Assembly (NCBI RefSeq): GCF_932294415.1
Contig: NC_065535.1
Location: 11,626,282 to 11,690,281, forward strand
Direction: 5' to 3'
DNA length: 64,000 nucleotides
DNA from: Quercus robur
Taxonomy: Eukaryota; Streptophyta; Magnoliopsida; Fagales; Fagaceae
The notes below the pieces were generated by a model, which searched no databases, was not told the origin of the DNA, and saw nothing but the letters and a program-made list of their open reading frames with translations. Of this stretch, positions 37,226 through 48,362 are shown one piece after another. The translations under genes and the position numbers were made by a program. The number at the start of each line of letters is the position of its first letter. Position 1 is the stretch's first letter.

Positions 37226-37731
37226 TGAAGGGGTAAGAAATCACGCAACATTGGGCCTGACGGATTCGGACTCATGGGCTGACATTAAGGAAGGGCCCAG
37301 GGCTTAGCATCACTTGAAATACTTGGTGTACACGTTTGAAATCCGAGGGGATCCTAGGGAAATCAGAATGTCCGCACAAGGATAATTCTAGAAGATCCGC
37401 CTTAATGAAAAACCCACTCTACAACGAAATGTTTGTCCATCACGTTTGGGATTGCTCAAAGTAGAGTCCCATAAGGAAAAGACTTCTAGTTCAAGGAAGA
37501 GAAGTCGACTTTCTTCTACTATAAAAGTTTCAATACCCTCGCGAATCAAGGTACGCATAATTTATCCACTCTAACACTCTAGAGTTGAGAACAATTCTAA
37601 CTTGACTGTCGGAGGGTATTTGGTCGACACCACACCGGTGCCCACGGTGAGATCACTTTTTTCTTCTTGCAGGTTGTTAGCTTAAGCGAGCGTAGATCGT
37701 GTAGCTCACTGGTGATATTACGGCATCATCA
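37226..37731 (+). repeat. Right LTR (complete, 506 bp)
   Basis: Starts TGAAGGGG after a GGGTGAAGGGGGCAAC purine tract and ends CATCATCA before the CTTAT duplication. TATAAAAG lies at 37520-37527. It has 24 bp (after CTCTACA near 37424) that the left LTR lacks. Confidence 0.95.
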
Positions 37732-37736
37732 CTTAT

Positions 37737-39260
37737 GATCCTTACCTTTGTGTGTGTGTGTGTATCGTCTTTTGGATGTTAAACTGTATTTGTCAAATGG
37801 TTTCAATTAACCTATGTCGTCAGGAGTCTTATAACAAAGTGGAATAACATGCTTTCCTTTATGAGGAAAATTTGAGTTCAAATCTCTTATCCTCCATTGT
37901 TATTAGGATTGTGCATATAATAGATTAGATGAGTTGAGGGAAAAATTAGCAATAAGATATTGGTGAATTGAAAAAGTTTCAAATCGTTTCCGACCACCAA
38001 CCTCTAAAAGTGGCGAGTTGATTGAAAATTTGGACAGTTTTGAGTCTTTTGACTTGGTGGATTGAACGAGTTAAGTAGGTTAATTTTAATTATATGTTGT
38101 ATATTCAAATTTAAATTTAATTTTACTATTTATGAATAAAAAATTAAAGAAGTTATATTTTTTTCTAGATCATACAAACCATTGAAAGAAATTATATAAA
38201 GTAACGTACCATCTCATAGAACAGTGCCACAGGTCTCATACTTTGACAACTTTTTAACTTTTTTTAAAATAAAAAATAAAAAATAAAAGAGCTATAAGTA
38301 TCTATTCATGTTATTATGTATACTTACAAATATATTGAGAAATAATTAATCATTTTTCATATTAACATGTCAAAGTCATAAAATTGACAAAGAAAATAAA
38401 AAATTAAATTTGATAAGAGATTAAGACTAAATAACTATCGAATTACTGGGAAAGAAAAGTCAAGCAATGTTATTTTTGGTTTTCCATCAAGAATGTGCGT
38501 AGGCAAAGTTTTTTTTTTTTTTTTTTGTTTGCAAATTTTATTTTTAATATTGGTTTGGAAATAAGATAGCGTTTAATTTTGTATCATGCATTTAACATAA
38601 AAGTTACAAAAAATTATATTTTGTAACTAGCCTCATCACACGTGCTTTGCACATGCGATGAGTTTTTTTTTTTTTGGTTGGTGAGACTCATGAAAGTGTA
38701 AAAAAAAAAAAATACAAAGTGGACTGATAAGTTTTTTTTTTTCAAAATTTTTTTTGGATAAGTTTGTTTAAAAAATATGAATTAGTAGAAGAGTATCATA
38801 CTTTATAGGCGTTTTAAATAGAGTTAGAGATATATTTTTACCAAATTGTTTTAAAGTTTTGTTCCTATTAAAAGTAAGGTTTATAGATATTTATGAACTA
38901 TATAAAAATTCATTCCTAATAAATAGTATAGATAAATGCTATTCAAATAAGTTATTTTTTTTCTTAAAAAAGCTATTCTCAACCACTCCACACTTTTGAA
39001 ATATTTTAAACATTATGGGTTGAATTAAAAAAAATGAAATTGCTGGATTAATTAGAAATTATCCCTCGGAGGCTACAACCTACAAGTCTACAATCATTTT
39101 TGAATTTAAAATGTAATTTATTATTACTTTAAATTAGTCCATAACACGTGGCGAGAAGAGGCTGCTGCCACACACGACCCAGTGGCTGTAGTGTGTTGAC
39201 TGCATCTTAGCTTTACCTTCTGTCAGTTACGGTCCTATCATGGTTCTTTCTACTCAACCC

Positions 39261-39291
<31 letters not shown>

Positions 39292-39514
39292 GTGGTCAGA
39301 AATCTGACCCAAAGTCTTCTTAAAAACCCAAAATTAACACTCAAAACCCACTCTCATTTTCAGCGCGTGACCCTCACCAAAACTCCACTGCTTCCCACCC
39401 AAAATCTCACGCTCACAGTGTATTATTGACCATATGCTTCTGCTTATGAGGTGTGAGAGACAAAAATCAGAGTTCAAGTTTTAAAGAGAAATTTTTATGT
39501 ATATATATACTTAA
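37737..39514. other. Spacer with a dispersed repeat and homopolymers
   Basis: AT-rich, no gene found. It includes the repeat at 38662-38935, T tracts (38509-38526) and a 29-base A run (39261-39289). Confidence 0.5.
38662..38935. repeat. Dispersed repeat, copy 2
   Basis: Same repeat as at 14240-14526, same orientation. Just before it lies CACACGTGCTTTGCACATGCG (38638-38658 region), an imperfect hairpin that may belong to this repeat's end. Confidence 0.65.
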
Positions 39515-39710
39515 GGTCTGTTTGGAATTAACTTATTTTGTTGAAAATGAAATTTTTTTTACTGAAAATACTATAGATAAAGGTAAAAGTTAACTAAAAT
39601 AGTATAATAAGACCCATAAATAATACCAAAAAATATAATGAAATTCATAAATAGTAGAAAAAAATTAAATAGTAAAATAAATTCACTTTTAATTTTTGCT
39701 AAACGCACTC
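39515..39710. mobile_element. Tourist-like MITE, copy 2
   Basis: Ends GGTCTGTTTGGAATTAA and GCTAAACGCACTC, imperfect inverted repeats, flanked by a perfect TAA duplication (39512-39514, 39711-39713). The interior is the reverse complement of the copy at 25134-25302. Confidence 0.85.
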
Positions 39711-39909
39711 TAAAACTAGGTTAAATTAGGTTATAATAGAATTTTTATTTTGTATAAAAAACAAAACCTACGATCTTTTATTTAAAAAAACAAAAAAAAA
39801 ACCCACGCTCTTCGTAACCGCGTGACCCATCACAAAACTTAAACACTTTATAAAGAGAAAAAAAAAAACAGGGATACATACAAAAGAGCGAAAGCCAAAG
39901 CAGAGGATC

Positions 39910-39917
39910 TAGGGTTT
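39910..39917 (+). promoter_or_regulatory. Telo-box-like TAGGGTTT upstream of the CCCH gene
   Basis: TAGGGTTT, the complement of the plant telo-box AAACCCTA, lies about 310 bp before the ATG, probably near the transcription start or in the leader. A 35-base T run follows at 40082-40116. Confidence 0.4.
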
Positions 39918-40079
39918 TTTTCTTCATATATTTTCCATGGAGTAAGTTCGATTCAGTCTCTCTGTGTGTGTCTCTGCGATTCGATCTTTGTTTAAATTTC
40001 CATACAAAATTAGGGTTTCTGATGAGGAGGAAGTGGTTAAATCTGAGAGAGACTGAAGAGTAAATTACTATAAATTTTG

Positions 40080-40117
<38 letters not shown>

Positions 40118-40223
40118 TGATTTTGGGGGTTTTTAACTCTCTCAGCTCTGTGATCGAATTCGAACCCAAATTTTGGAACTTTCAAAAAAAAGAAGTTTTT
40201 GGATATTATTGGGTCTGTAAAAT

Positions 40224-43200
40224 ATGCGGGGATTGCACAAATCGAAAAGGGTTTCTTGGGCTTCAGATGTAAACCTTTGTCAGGTAAAGAAAAAATGAGA
40301 AAAAAAGTACAATTGCATTTTCAGTAAACCAAGTTTAAAATCAAATGACCTAATCATTGTTTAATTAACGTTAAATATTGTCTAATTTAAATCCAACATT
40401 ACGTTATCTGAACTGTAATTGTTAATGTAATTACTTTGATTTCTTCATTGCCGTTATTTGATCTATTAAGACTTATTTGCCATTGTTTGATTTGTCTGGT
40501 TCACTGGTCCTTTTGTTGTGTAAAGCATGTGGATTAGTGTTTTTGATAATATTTCATTGGGTTTGAGGGTTTTTGTTTTTACATACTTGCCTTGCATTCA
40601 TTGTGTTTGGCAGTTGAAGAAATGAGTATCAATGAGAGTGTACATTAGTTCAAGCATCAAAATTTTTTTTTGTATTTTTTTGTATTGAAGCTTAATGCAG
40701 AAGCAATTTGAAATGCCAAACCAAGAGGAAATTTGTTTCAAATGATAATGCAAACAGATATTTTTGAAACCTGAATGCTGAAAATGAATTTCAATCATTT
40801 CCATAATTATGTGGTATTTTTGAGTGACTTGCTGAAACTATAGATCAATATAGGAAGTTGAGCTAAAGAGATCAACAAAAATTTGGTATTGGAGAATGGG
40901 GATTAATGTTTGGAGTACACAGTTCTGCTGAGAGATACATTTCTAGTTTTTTGAATTTTTGTTTTTGATAGATTATCTACGTTCTAGATTCATGATAAGT
41001 AATGTTAAAACCTCTTTTGGCAACATAAGACACCATGGTTCAAGGTTGTCCCCTTTTCAATCTCCCTTTTCCTCTAACCTTAATACTGCAAATGTAGAAT
41101 CTGGGAAAGCTTTAATTAAGGATAAACTTTGGATCATTGAAAAGCCTACCTAATTTAAATTAAGTTTGATTAGCTTGACACCAAGCTCATTTGGTCTCAT
41201 GGTTGCTAACATGAATCATATCTGGAGGGTGATGGTTGCTCAATTAATGGAAGGAGAAACTTGTTTTGTGGGATGAATGCCTCAGATAGTTGTATATAAC
41301 AATTATGAGCAGTTTGTAAACTAAAATCTGATTATATGTGAAACAAGACAGAAAACACATTAAAGTATACAGAGTTATGCTGTGAAACTATTGCAGGAAA
41401 CATTTTTGAAGGTGGTGGCAGTTTCTTATCCTGTACTAGCTCTCAAAGTTGAGAATATGAATTACTTTATGTGTTTATGAATGCTAAAAACATAGCTTAA
41501 GATGGTAGGTGTTCAAAAAAAAATTTCATGCCTTTTGAAACTGCAATGAGCATATTTGATGGATAATTGGCCAAACAGTTGAAATAGCATGGCCATCTTC
41601 CATGCTAAGTTGTGATTGGGGGAGTTCTTTCTTCTTTAATATAAGTTGAATATGCTACACTAGCAAAAATGCAGAGAAGAGTGTGAATTGGGTGGTGAAA
41701 ACATTATATGATATTCTGTTATTCTATGGTGAATATCACTTTAGGTAGAGCTTAGTGGCAGAAAATGTATTGTGAAATTGACCCTAGGTGATTTTTGGAA
41801 GAATGGCCTTGTGCGTGAATCGGAATTCCCGCAAATAAACTTTATGAAATTGCATTGCTTCTCTCTAGATCAATTTCTAGGATTTTCAGAAAAACTACCA
41901 CAGGAAGGTTGTCTTGCTTACATTTAAATGAACTCATTTTGTAAATGGACATAAATTTTCTCCAAACTGGTTTGGACCTCCCATCCACCACATGTCAATT
42001 GAAATGACCAAGTATGTACTTCAATCACACGATCAATTTAATAGTCATATGACATGTTTAAGTGACTTAATGAATCATGTGATTAAAAAACTTGTATGGT
42101 CATGTGAATTGTCATGTAATGGATTGGAGGAGATTCCTTTAAACTGTTTTGGATGAAAAACTGCCCTTTGTGACTTGTGAATATGAAGAAAGGGAAGTAT
42201 GTTTCACATTGAAATGGTACCTCAATTAATAATCATGAAATTTGAATTAGAAGGGACTGTAATAAGTGAAATACATATCATAGGACAAAGTTTGACTAAA
42301 AAATTTGGTTGTAGCATAAGGCTACAACCAATAATAGGAAGATGACATGTGTCCTTGTCATGATTGTATATAATCACTTAAATGTGGTTCGGTAAGTGAA
42401 CACGTGTCACAATGTCACATTCATATTGTTTGTTGTAGCCTCAGGCTTCAACCAAGTTTGAAGCCAAACTTTGTCCAACTTTCTCTTCTTTTTGGGTAAT
42501 TGTCTGGTGGAGTTTTCAAAAGTATCTTAAGAATGTATAAACTAGCCATATTTCATGGTCAAGTACTAAGAACCTTTAGAATGGGGTTAGTGGAAAAAAA
42601 AGATTAGAAGAATTTGTAACACTGCTTGATCTCTAGATGTTTATAGGCTTTAGGCTCCTTTTGAACTGGGAGCATCTCCTTTATTTAGACCTAATGATCT
42701 GTATCAGTTCACTCTTTCCATAAGGTGCTAGTTAACAATAGTTTTCCCACATATTGTAATTGTTGTGTGTGTTGGTTGCATGCAATCTTACACATGTTCT
42801 GTTATGTAAATGTTTCAGACCCATTAAAGAGAGTTTATAAGCTGACCATCATGGTGTTTGTGTGGATTTTTATTTTTTTCTGGGTATATGTCACTGTGTT
42901 TGTGTGGAATTGTGGCTGCATTAGTAGTTTGAAATGCAACCTATATGCGTGTAATAGATGATGGCATTTAGACAAAATGTCTAGTTTCTATTTGTTGAGG
43001 TACCTAGTCATGGCAGTTGCTTTGCGACTTTTACCCATTGATCTTGAATACCCATGTTCTTTAGTGGATGCCTTTTGTTTGAGACGTTGGTTTCAATTGG
43101 CCTTTTGACAAGAGTTCTAAAATAATCAGGTAAGAACCTAGGCTTGAATTTCCATGTGATTGTTCTTCTTTCATTTACCCCATAATCATATCTTTTTGTC

Positions 43201-46200
43201 AAATTCTTTTTTCATTGGACATGCATCACAATATATTTTATTCTTTTGTGGGGGTGGGGGGTTAGTAGATGGTTAATTGTCCCATGATGAGATTTACTTC
43301 TATGAAGTACTTTTAAGGGTCTCTTTTTTGTTTTAAGTGATGTATTTATGATTGTTTTTCCTATTTGCCAGTTTACAGCCACCTTTTAAAAAAGTATATA
43401 TATATATATATTAGAAAATTTAAGAATATGTATGTATGTGTATGAATGTTAAACGTTGTAGAATCAGTGGATCTATTATTCCTTTAGTTCTGTAGCTGCA
43501 AAAGTTTAAATGTGTCCATGCTGATGCATTAGTATGGAGTGGTGCAACTTAACAGTGTTTTCTTATTCCCTTCTAAAATTGTATTTTTCTTTCTTTTGAA
43601 AAGGAGACTTACCCAAGACTTCAGTCGCTTCCAACATGCGAGGGCCAATATGCTATGATAATTTCTGCATACTCATGGCTAGGGCATGCAAAAGAACCAG
43701 ACTGAAATGTGACTGAAGTCCTTGGTTGGCCAGCCATTTAGATGAATATGCCTTTCCACAGTTTCTGACCTACGATGCATCCTTACTGGATATCAGTAGT
43801 TGTCCACAATTCTAGTAAGTCCAGCATGACTATCCAGAGGTTCAGGGTCAGATCAGAGGCTTTATAGACAGCTCTGGCATCAGATTCAGTAAGATGAAAT
43901 ATTTTCCAGTTGCTAAAAGATGATTATCCCTTGCCAATTAGAAAAGTTTTGCTACAATATTAGTGGCAATGCCAATGACTCAGAAAGAGCCCCAAATTTA
44001 ATGGTTACCAGAGTTTTTAAGTGAATCCTGTCTCAGCATGTCTATGATTCATGGGAACATTCATCCTTTCTTACCTGGTGGAAATGACCAAATGATGATA
44101 AACATTTCCTTGATTACCCAGTGGAACTGACCCAATGGTCAAATACATTTTCTTTATATTTTCTGTTGAGGAGTAGAGGATTTTGAAGTTGGTTTGGTTT
44201 GGCTCCTATGCTTGCCGAATGTTAAATTTGAACAATGGTGGAAGGAGTTTGGATTTTGGTCATTTGCTTTCCCAGTGGCAAAGGGACTGAAAATTATGGC
44301 AAATTAGACACCATGAAATGTTACCTCCAGAAACTATGGGGATTCAATAGATATTTTATAAATCAATTTCCTGGATGTTTGAGTAAAAAGATTGCCTATA
44401 GTTCCCTGCAATGCTTAAGATCAAGCTGATCCCTAAAATGTCCAGTCCTGTAGTAGTCTCAAATTATACTTTTTATTATTTTAAAAAACGTGGCCTTGCC
44501 CAGTTACTGTTGACATACAAACCGTTGTCTTGTTTTTGAGGAGGTTATTGTTCTGTTTTTTCCTTCTTCAGGGCTAAGTTCATGGGGTAAATGGAGTTTT
44601 GTTTCAAAACAAGTAGTTCATAATTGGTTATGGATAGCAATCAGTGTGCTATATTAGTCCATATAGTGACATCATGAATGGTTTTAGGTCAAATGTACTG
44701 GAATTGAGATAGGCAATAGTCCTCGGAACAATCTGTGTTAGACAGGGTCAAGATGCACATGGTACAGATGAAGTGAAGTCAGTTTATGCATATATGGTCT
44801 TGGTAGAGCTGCTTTGAAATCTTTTTTTCCCCCTCTAGGTAGTCCTTGATTTTTTAATTTATTTTTTGTTTCACATGTATATATTCTTTTGGTTTTAAAT
44901 TTGAAGTCAGATATAAATTCGAAACAAGGTTAGGGAAAAAGCGCTTCTGAAATTTCTGTACTGAAGTATGCTTACACTGTTATTTCACCGTGTGCCAAAG
45001 CTTTAGTTGCTTGACAGATTTAGTTAAATTTAATAAGGATTATGCATTTAATGATATCATTTGTTTTGTTGTATGATCCTATCTGTAATGATATTCTCCC
45101 TTAAACAGGTTAAGCTGTTCCTATCTGAGGAATCACCTTCACAAGTTGGGTTGGGCGGTCAAGATCACCTCCAAGCAAAGACATCTTTGCTATTGCATTC
45201 AACTGGTTTAGGGTCTGATGATAATCTGCCTCCTGGCTTTGAAGGAGCTCATCCTGCTAACCATTGGCAGATTAAGTTGTCCCAAATTCCTATAATCAAA
45301 TGGAGATGTCCGCCTCAGGTAAATCAGAGTTTGGGAAGTTTTTATTTTGACCATTTTCCTTATTTTTAAAACTGAATTATGCCCCTGAAAATCTGATATG
45401 AAAGCTTCACCTTTAAGTCATTACTTTGCTTTTATAATTTTTTTTTTTTTTTTTGGTTATATTTAATTTCAACAGTTTGTGCTGAATGTCGCTTGGCAAG
45501 TGGTTGCTGGGGAAGAAAGTGAAGAGACCGAGGTTCAAAATCAGAGGGAGATGAGAGTACTTGAAGCTGTTTATCCACGCCCCTCTGCCATTCCTCCAAA
45601 GTCTGATATTTTTCTTCCCTTGTAAAGCTTTTGCTCTTGTAATACTGATACTCTTCCTTGAACTTAACAGTTTTTCTTGTCTCCATGCAGCCCTACTGTT
45701 TCAGTGGATGCAGTAGACTTGGGTCATGACGACGGGCAGACTCTTTTGATACCGATTACTCCTGTTGAAGATGAAGACATGGCAGTAGATTCACCACCTG
45801 TTTCCACAACACCATTTAGTCTTCCTGTAAGCCAACAGCTACTAATGTTGGCTCCCGGAATTCCATCTGCATCCCAATGTAGTTTACCCATCATTACAAA
45901 TCCTCCTAACCAGAAGCCATCTACTGGAATGGCTGTTGTAGCAGAACCTGATGTTGTAGCAGCAGCATCTGCCACCTTTAATGCAATCATGAAGAGCAAT
46001 GAGCATGGAAACATGATTGACCAGGATTTGCTTATTAAACTGCTAAACAACCCAAAAATGATTGAGAAATTGGTTACAGATTATGGAACAGCCACGAACT
46101 CAACAAAGCCAAGGTCACCTCCCATGGCTTCATTAGATCAACCTCCTGTTCACATTGATAGGGCAGTGACCAGTACACCATCATCAGTTACTGTATCAAG

Positions 46201-46627
46201 CACACCTTTCTACCATCAGCCAAATGGGGCTGGAGTGGGACCTCCTAATCTCCGACTTCCTTCACCAGCAGCCATTCCAGTTTCCTCTTCACTCTCCGTT
46301 GGAGCTCCTCCAGCAAAGGACATGAATTACTACAAGAGCTTGATTCAACAACATGGAGGAGAAAGACAAGAGACTCTTCCACAATATGGTAACCGAAACA
46401 GTCACCAAGCAAGTGCAAATCAGGAATTAGCAAATAACCAGAAACCAAGAGATCTGAGACCTAAAATAATGAAGCCTTGCATATACTTTAATAGTTCAAG
46501 GGGATGTCGTCATGGAGCCAACTGTTCATATCAGCATGATGCATCATTCCAGCAACGCGGTAGTAGTAGCGTGCAGGAAGTGCAAAGTGCAAAGAGAATG
46601 AAATTGGATAGGGAGATCAGCAGTTAG
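40224..46627 (+). CDS. CCCH-type zinc finger protein (C3H6-like)
   Basis: Four exons join in frame: 40224-40283, 45109-45318, 45476-45600 and 45691-46627, giving 443 residues. The start MRGLHKSKRVSWASDVNLCQ and the conserved block DDNLPPGFEG...IPIIKWRCPPQ fit the plant C3H6/C3H30 family. One CCCH finger, C-X8-C-X5-C-X3-H, lies at residues 395-414 (CIYFNSSRGCRHGANCSYQH). Such fingers usually bind RNA, and the protein is expected in the nucleus; the middle is Pro/Ser-rich and probably disordered. Intron 1 is 4.8 kb and holds two MITE-like repeats. In Arabidopsis the likely orthologue At1g19860 lies next to IQD32 (from memory), as here once the retrotransposon is discounted. Family call strong; precise targets unknown. 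Confidence 0.92.
41950..42165. repeat. Inverted-repeat (MITE-like) element in CCCH intron 1
   Basis: The left part (CTCCAAACTGGTTTGGA, then CACATGTCAATTGAAATGACC) and the complement of the right part (ATCCAAAACAGTTT, then TTACATGACAATTCACATGACC) align over about 90 bp. No target duplication was identified. Edges approximate. Confidence 0.6.
42282..42481. mobile_element. MITE in CCCH intron 1
   Basis: Ends AGGACAAAGTTTGACT and AGCCAAACTTTGTCC are inverted repeats. Further in, GGTTGTAGCATAAGGCTACA and TGTAGCCTCAGGCTTCAACC pair as well. No coding capacity; target duplication unclear. Confidence 0.7.
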
Positions 46628-47521
46628 TCTCAGTCTCACCTCACTCCTGAAATTGTACATTTTCCCCGATGGAGGCCTGTTGCAGCTCCATATTTTAGTT
46701 TTCTTTTTGGATTGGTTTTATCAACAGAGTATTTCAACTTTTAACATTTTACTCTCTTTCTTGCTTGAAACATTAAAGATTTTAATTCTGGTGAGAGCTT
46801 TGATATGACAGTTAAATGGCGGATATTAGTTAATGCGAAAGCAGTTTTCTACACGTTGTGCCGAATTATCATATACTATAGCAGTAGATTAGCAAAAGAA
46901 TTATCAACAAGAGCAACATTCTTTTCAGATAACAATATTAATTGGGCTCATATAGTATTCAAATGATCTAAACAATTATTTTTTTATCAGATGAATGAGT
47001 CATCCCAAGGGGATAAAGAATTAGAATGAAAGATGATATGATTTATTAACTATGAAAAATATGTTGGAAACCTCCCATGGAAAGATTATAGTTTTCAAAC
47101 CTGAACCATTTAAAGAACTGTACAAAGGAGAGGTTTAAGATTTTTAAGGTCGGACTGTGAGGGTGTCATAATTAATATAATAATTATTTTAAATATAAAT
47201 AAAATTGAAAATTTAACCAAAATAGTCCAAATAAATATAAAAATCTATGTATTTTTCCTATCATAACTTTCACAAGATAAAAAAAAATAAAAATAAAAAA
47301 AATAAATATTCAGTTTTTTTTTTTTAAAGTATGATAGTCCTAAATTTTTAACCCATTATTATATCTAGGATATTTTTTCCTAACCAAGGAGTCTCTTGTT
47401 CCGGTGGGAGGACAGACCAATAAAGCAAATAAAGAAAAGTAAAGAGTATTAATATAAAATGAAGGTGCTCAACTTCCAAGAATGCGTTAGCACTTGGCAG
47501 CACCTCCTCCACGCAAAGTGC
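46628..47521. other. CCCH 3' UTR and spacer
   Basis: Probable 3' UTR just after the stop, then AT-rich spacer. No gene seen. Confidence 0.5.
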
Positions 47522-47595
47522 TTCAAAGTTGGCATTTTGCAGTTCAAAACTTCTCTTTACTTCTTTCTTTGAAAGTTTCAGATGCCAACTTTGAA
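47522..47595. repeat. Perfect 14-bp inverted repeat, 46-bp spacing
   Basis: TTCAAAGTTGGCAT (47522-47535) and ATGCCAACTTTGAA (47582-47595) are exact reverse complements. The stem could fold in RNA. Confidence 0.85.
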
Positions 47596-47768
47596 TTTCT
47601 ATTCTAACTTCTTTCATTTTCTCTATCTGAACTTTCACACTGATTTTGAGTCCCAGTGCCCAGAAAAAAGAGAGGAAAAAAGGGGTGGACCACGAGAGCG
47701 TAAGCCCCGTTCAGTTAGTCCACAGTGGGACCATGTGAATAACTGTGTAATATTGGCCAAATTACTTC

Positions 47769-47928
47769 GGCGGGAATTCATGGGCTCCACACGTGTCTCA
47801 GCCCCTCGCACTAAGCGAATGAATTCACAGTCCCGAAGTGTAACTCGTTTCCAAGTCTGCATCTCTGCAGAAAGAGGCCCGGGGACTTTCCTGGGCCTGG
47901 CGATGCATAATGCAAAGCTAACGGCCCA
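47769..47928. promoter_or_regulatory. Cluster of E2F, G-box-like and site II elements
   Basis: GGCGGGAA (47769-47776) fits E2F; TGGGCT (47781-47786), TGGGCC (47892-47897) and GGCCCA (47923-47928) fit site II (TGGGCY); ACACGTGT (about 47789-47796) has a CACGTG core. Site II elements are typical of plant nuclear genes for mitochondrial and ribosomal proteins, which suits mL53 downstream, although a tRNA gene lies between. Confidence 0.5.
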
Positions 47929-48091
47929 ATCACATCGTCTCGTGGTGCTGGTGTTGGCTTCTTTGCAAGAGTAAGTTTTATAAATCTTTGCAATTCTCTT
48001 TAAGTTTTCGATGTGGGACTAAAAAGTTCAAAAAAAAAAAAAAAAAAAAACCAACTATAGCCAAAAAAATTAAAAAAAGCATAAAACCGTT

Positions 48092-48115
48092 GCGGTGAGC
48101 GTGGATCGAACACGC

Positions 48116-48158
<43 letters not shown>

Positions 48159-48163
48159 CCCGC
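48092..48163 (-). tRNA. tRNA-Phe (GAA)
   Basis: The minus strand reads GCGGGGATAGCTCAGTTGGG and onward, with D, anticodon, variable and T arms in place. The anticodon GAA is at 48130-48128 and the T loop is GTTCGATCC. It appears identical to the known plant cytosolic tRNA-Phe, including a G-A mismatch in the acceptor stem. It is 72 nt here, without the discriminator base and CCA, and has no intron. A T run (48086-48083) just downstream can serve as Pol III terminator. Confidence 0.97.
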
Positions 48164-48362
48164 GCCGTGACAAAAGAGGCCGAAATGTTTTACTTCACAG
48201 TGAATATTTGCAACAAAGTTCTATTCGGTCAGTTTTCTTCTTCTCAACAAAACCATTTACAACTTTACAAGTTACAACATACAGAGTACAGAGCCGTTTT
48301 TCGCTAAGAATCTTACTTTCAAGAAAATCTTGAGGAGGGGAGAGTGTGAGTGTTGAGTAAGA

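Larger units (their letters stand above)
26333..37731 (+). mobile_element. Ty3/gypsy (Tat-type) LTR retrotransposon with internal inversion and nested hAT
   Basis: Both ends are LTR sequence in plus orientation, TGAAGGGG...ATCATCA, flanked by a perfect 5-bp duplication CTTAT (26328-26332, 37732-37736). One insertion therefore bounds the whole 11.4 kb, of which 4.1 kb is a nested hAT. Order: truncated left LTR (26333-26624); inverted block 26625-29166 with gag-protease, PBS and U5 on the minus strand; integrase C-terminus in plus orientation (29167-29304); hairpin-unit tandem array; antisense accessory ORF; purine tract (about 37210-37221); full right LTR (37226-37731). Most of reverse transcriptase, RNase H and integrase is missing. 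An antisense ORF and tandem repeats after pol are features of the Tat lineage. Confidence 0.9.

Noticed and set aside
39778-40185. Minus-strand open frame with a long Lys run
   Set aside because: The Lys run is the poly-T tract read backwards; the region is the leader of the CCCH gene.
47582-47974. Plus-strand open frame of about 130 codons
   Set aside because: No recognisable domain; it overlaps promoter motifs and part of an inverted repeat, and has no supporting splice or family evidence.
48095-48307. Plus-strand open frame over the tRNA
   Set aside because: Its first part is the antisense of tRNA-Phe; not a protein gene.
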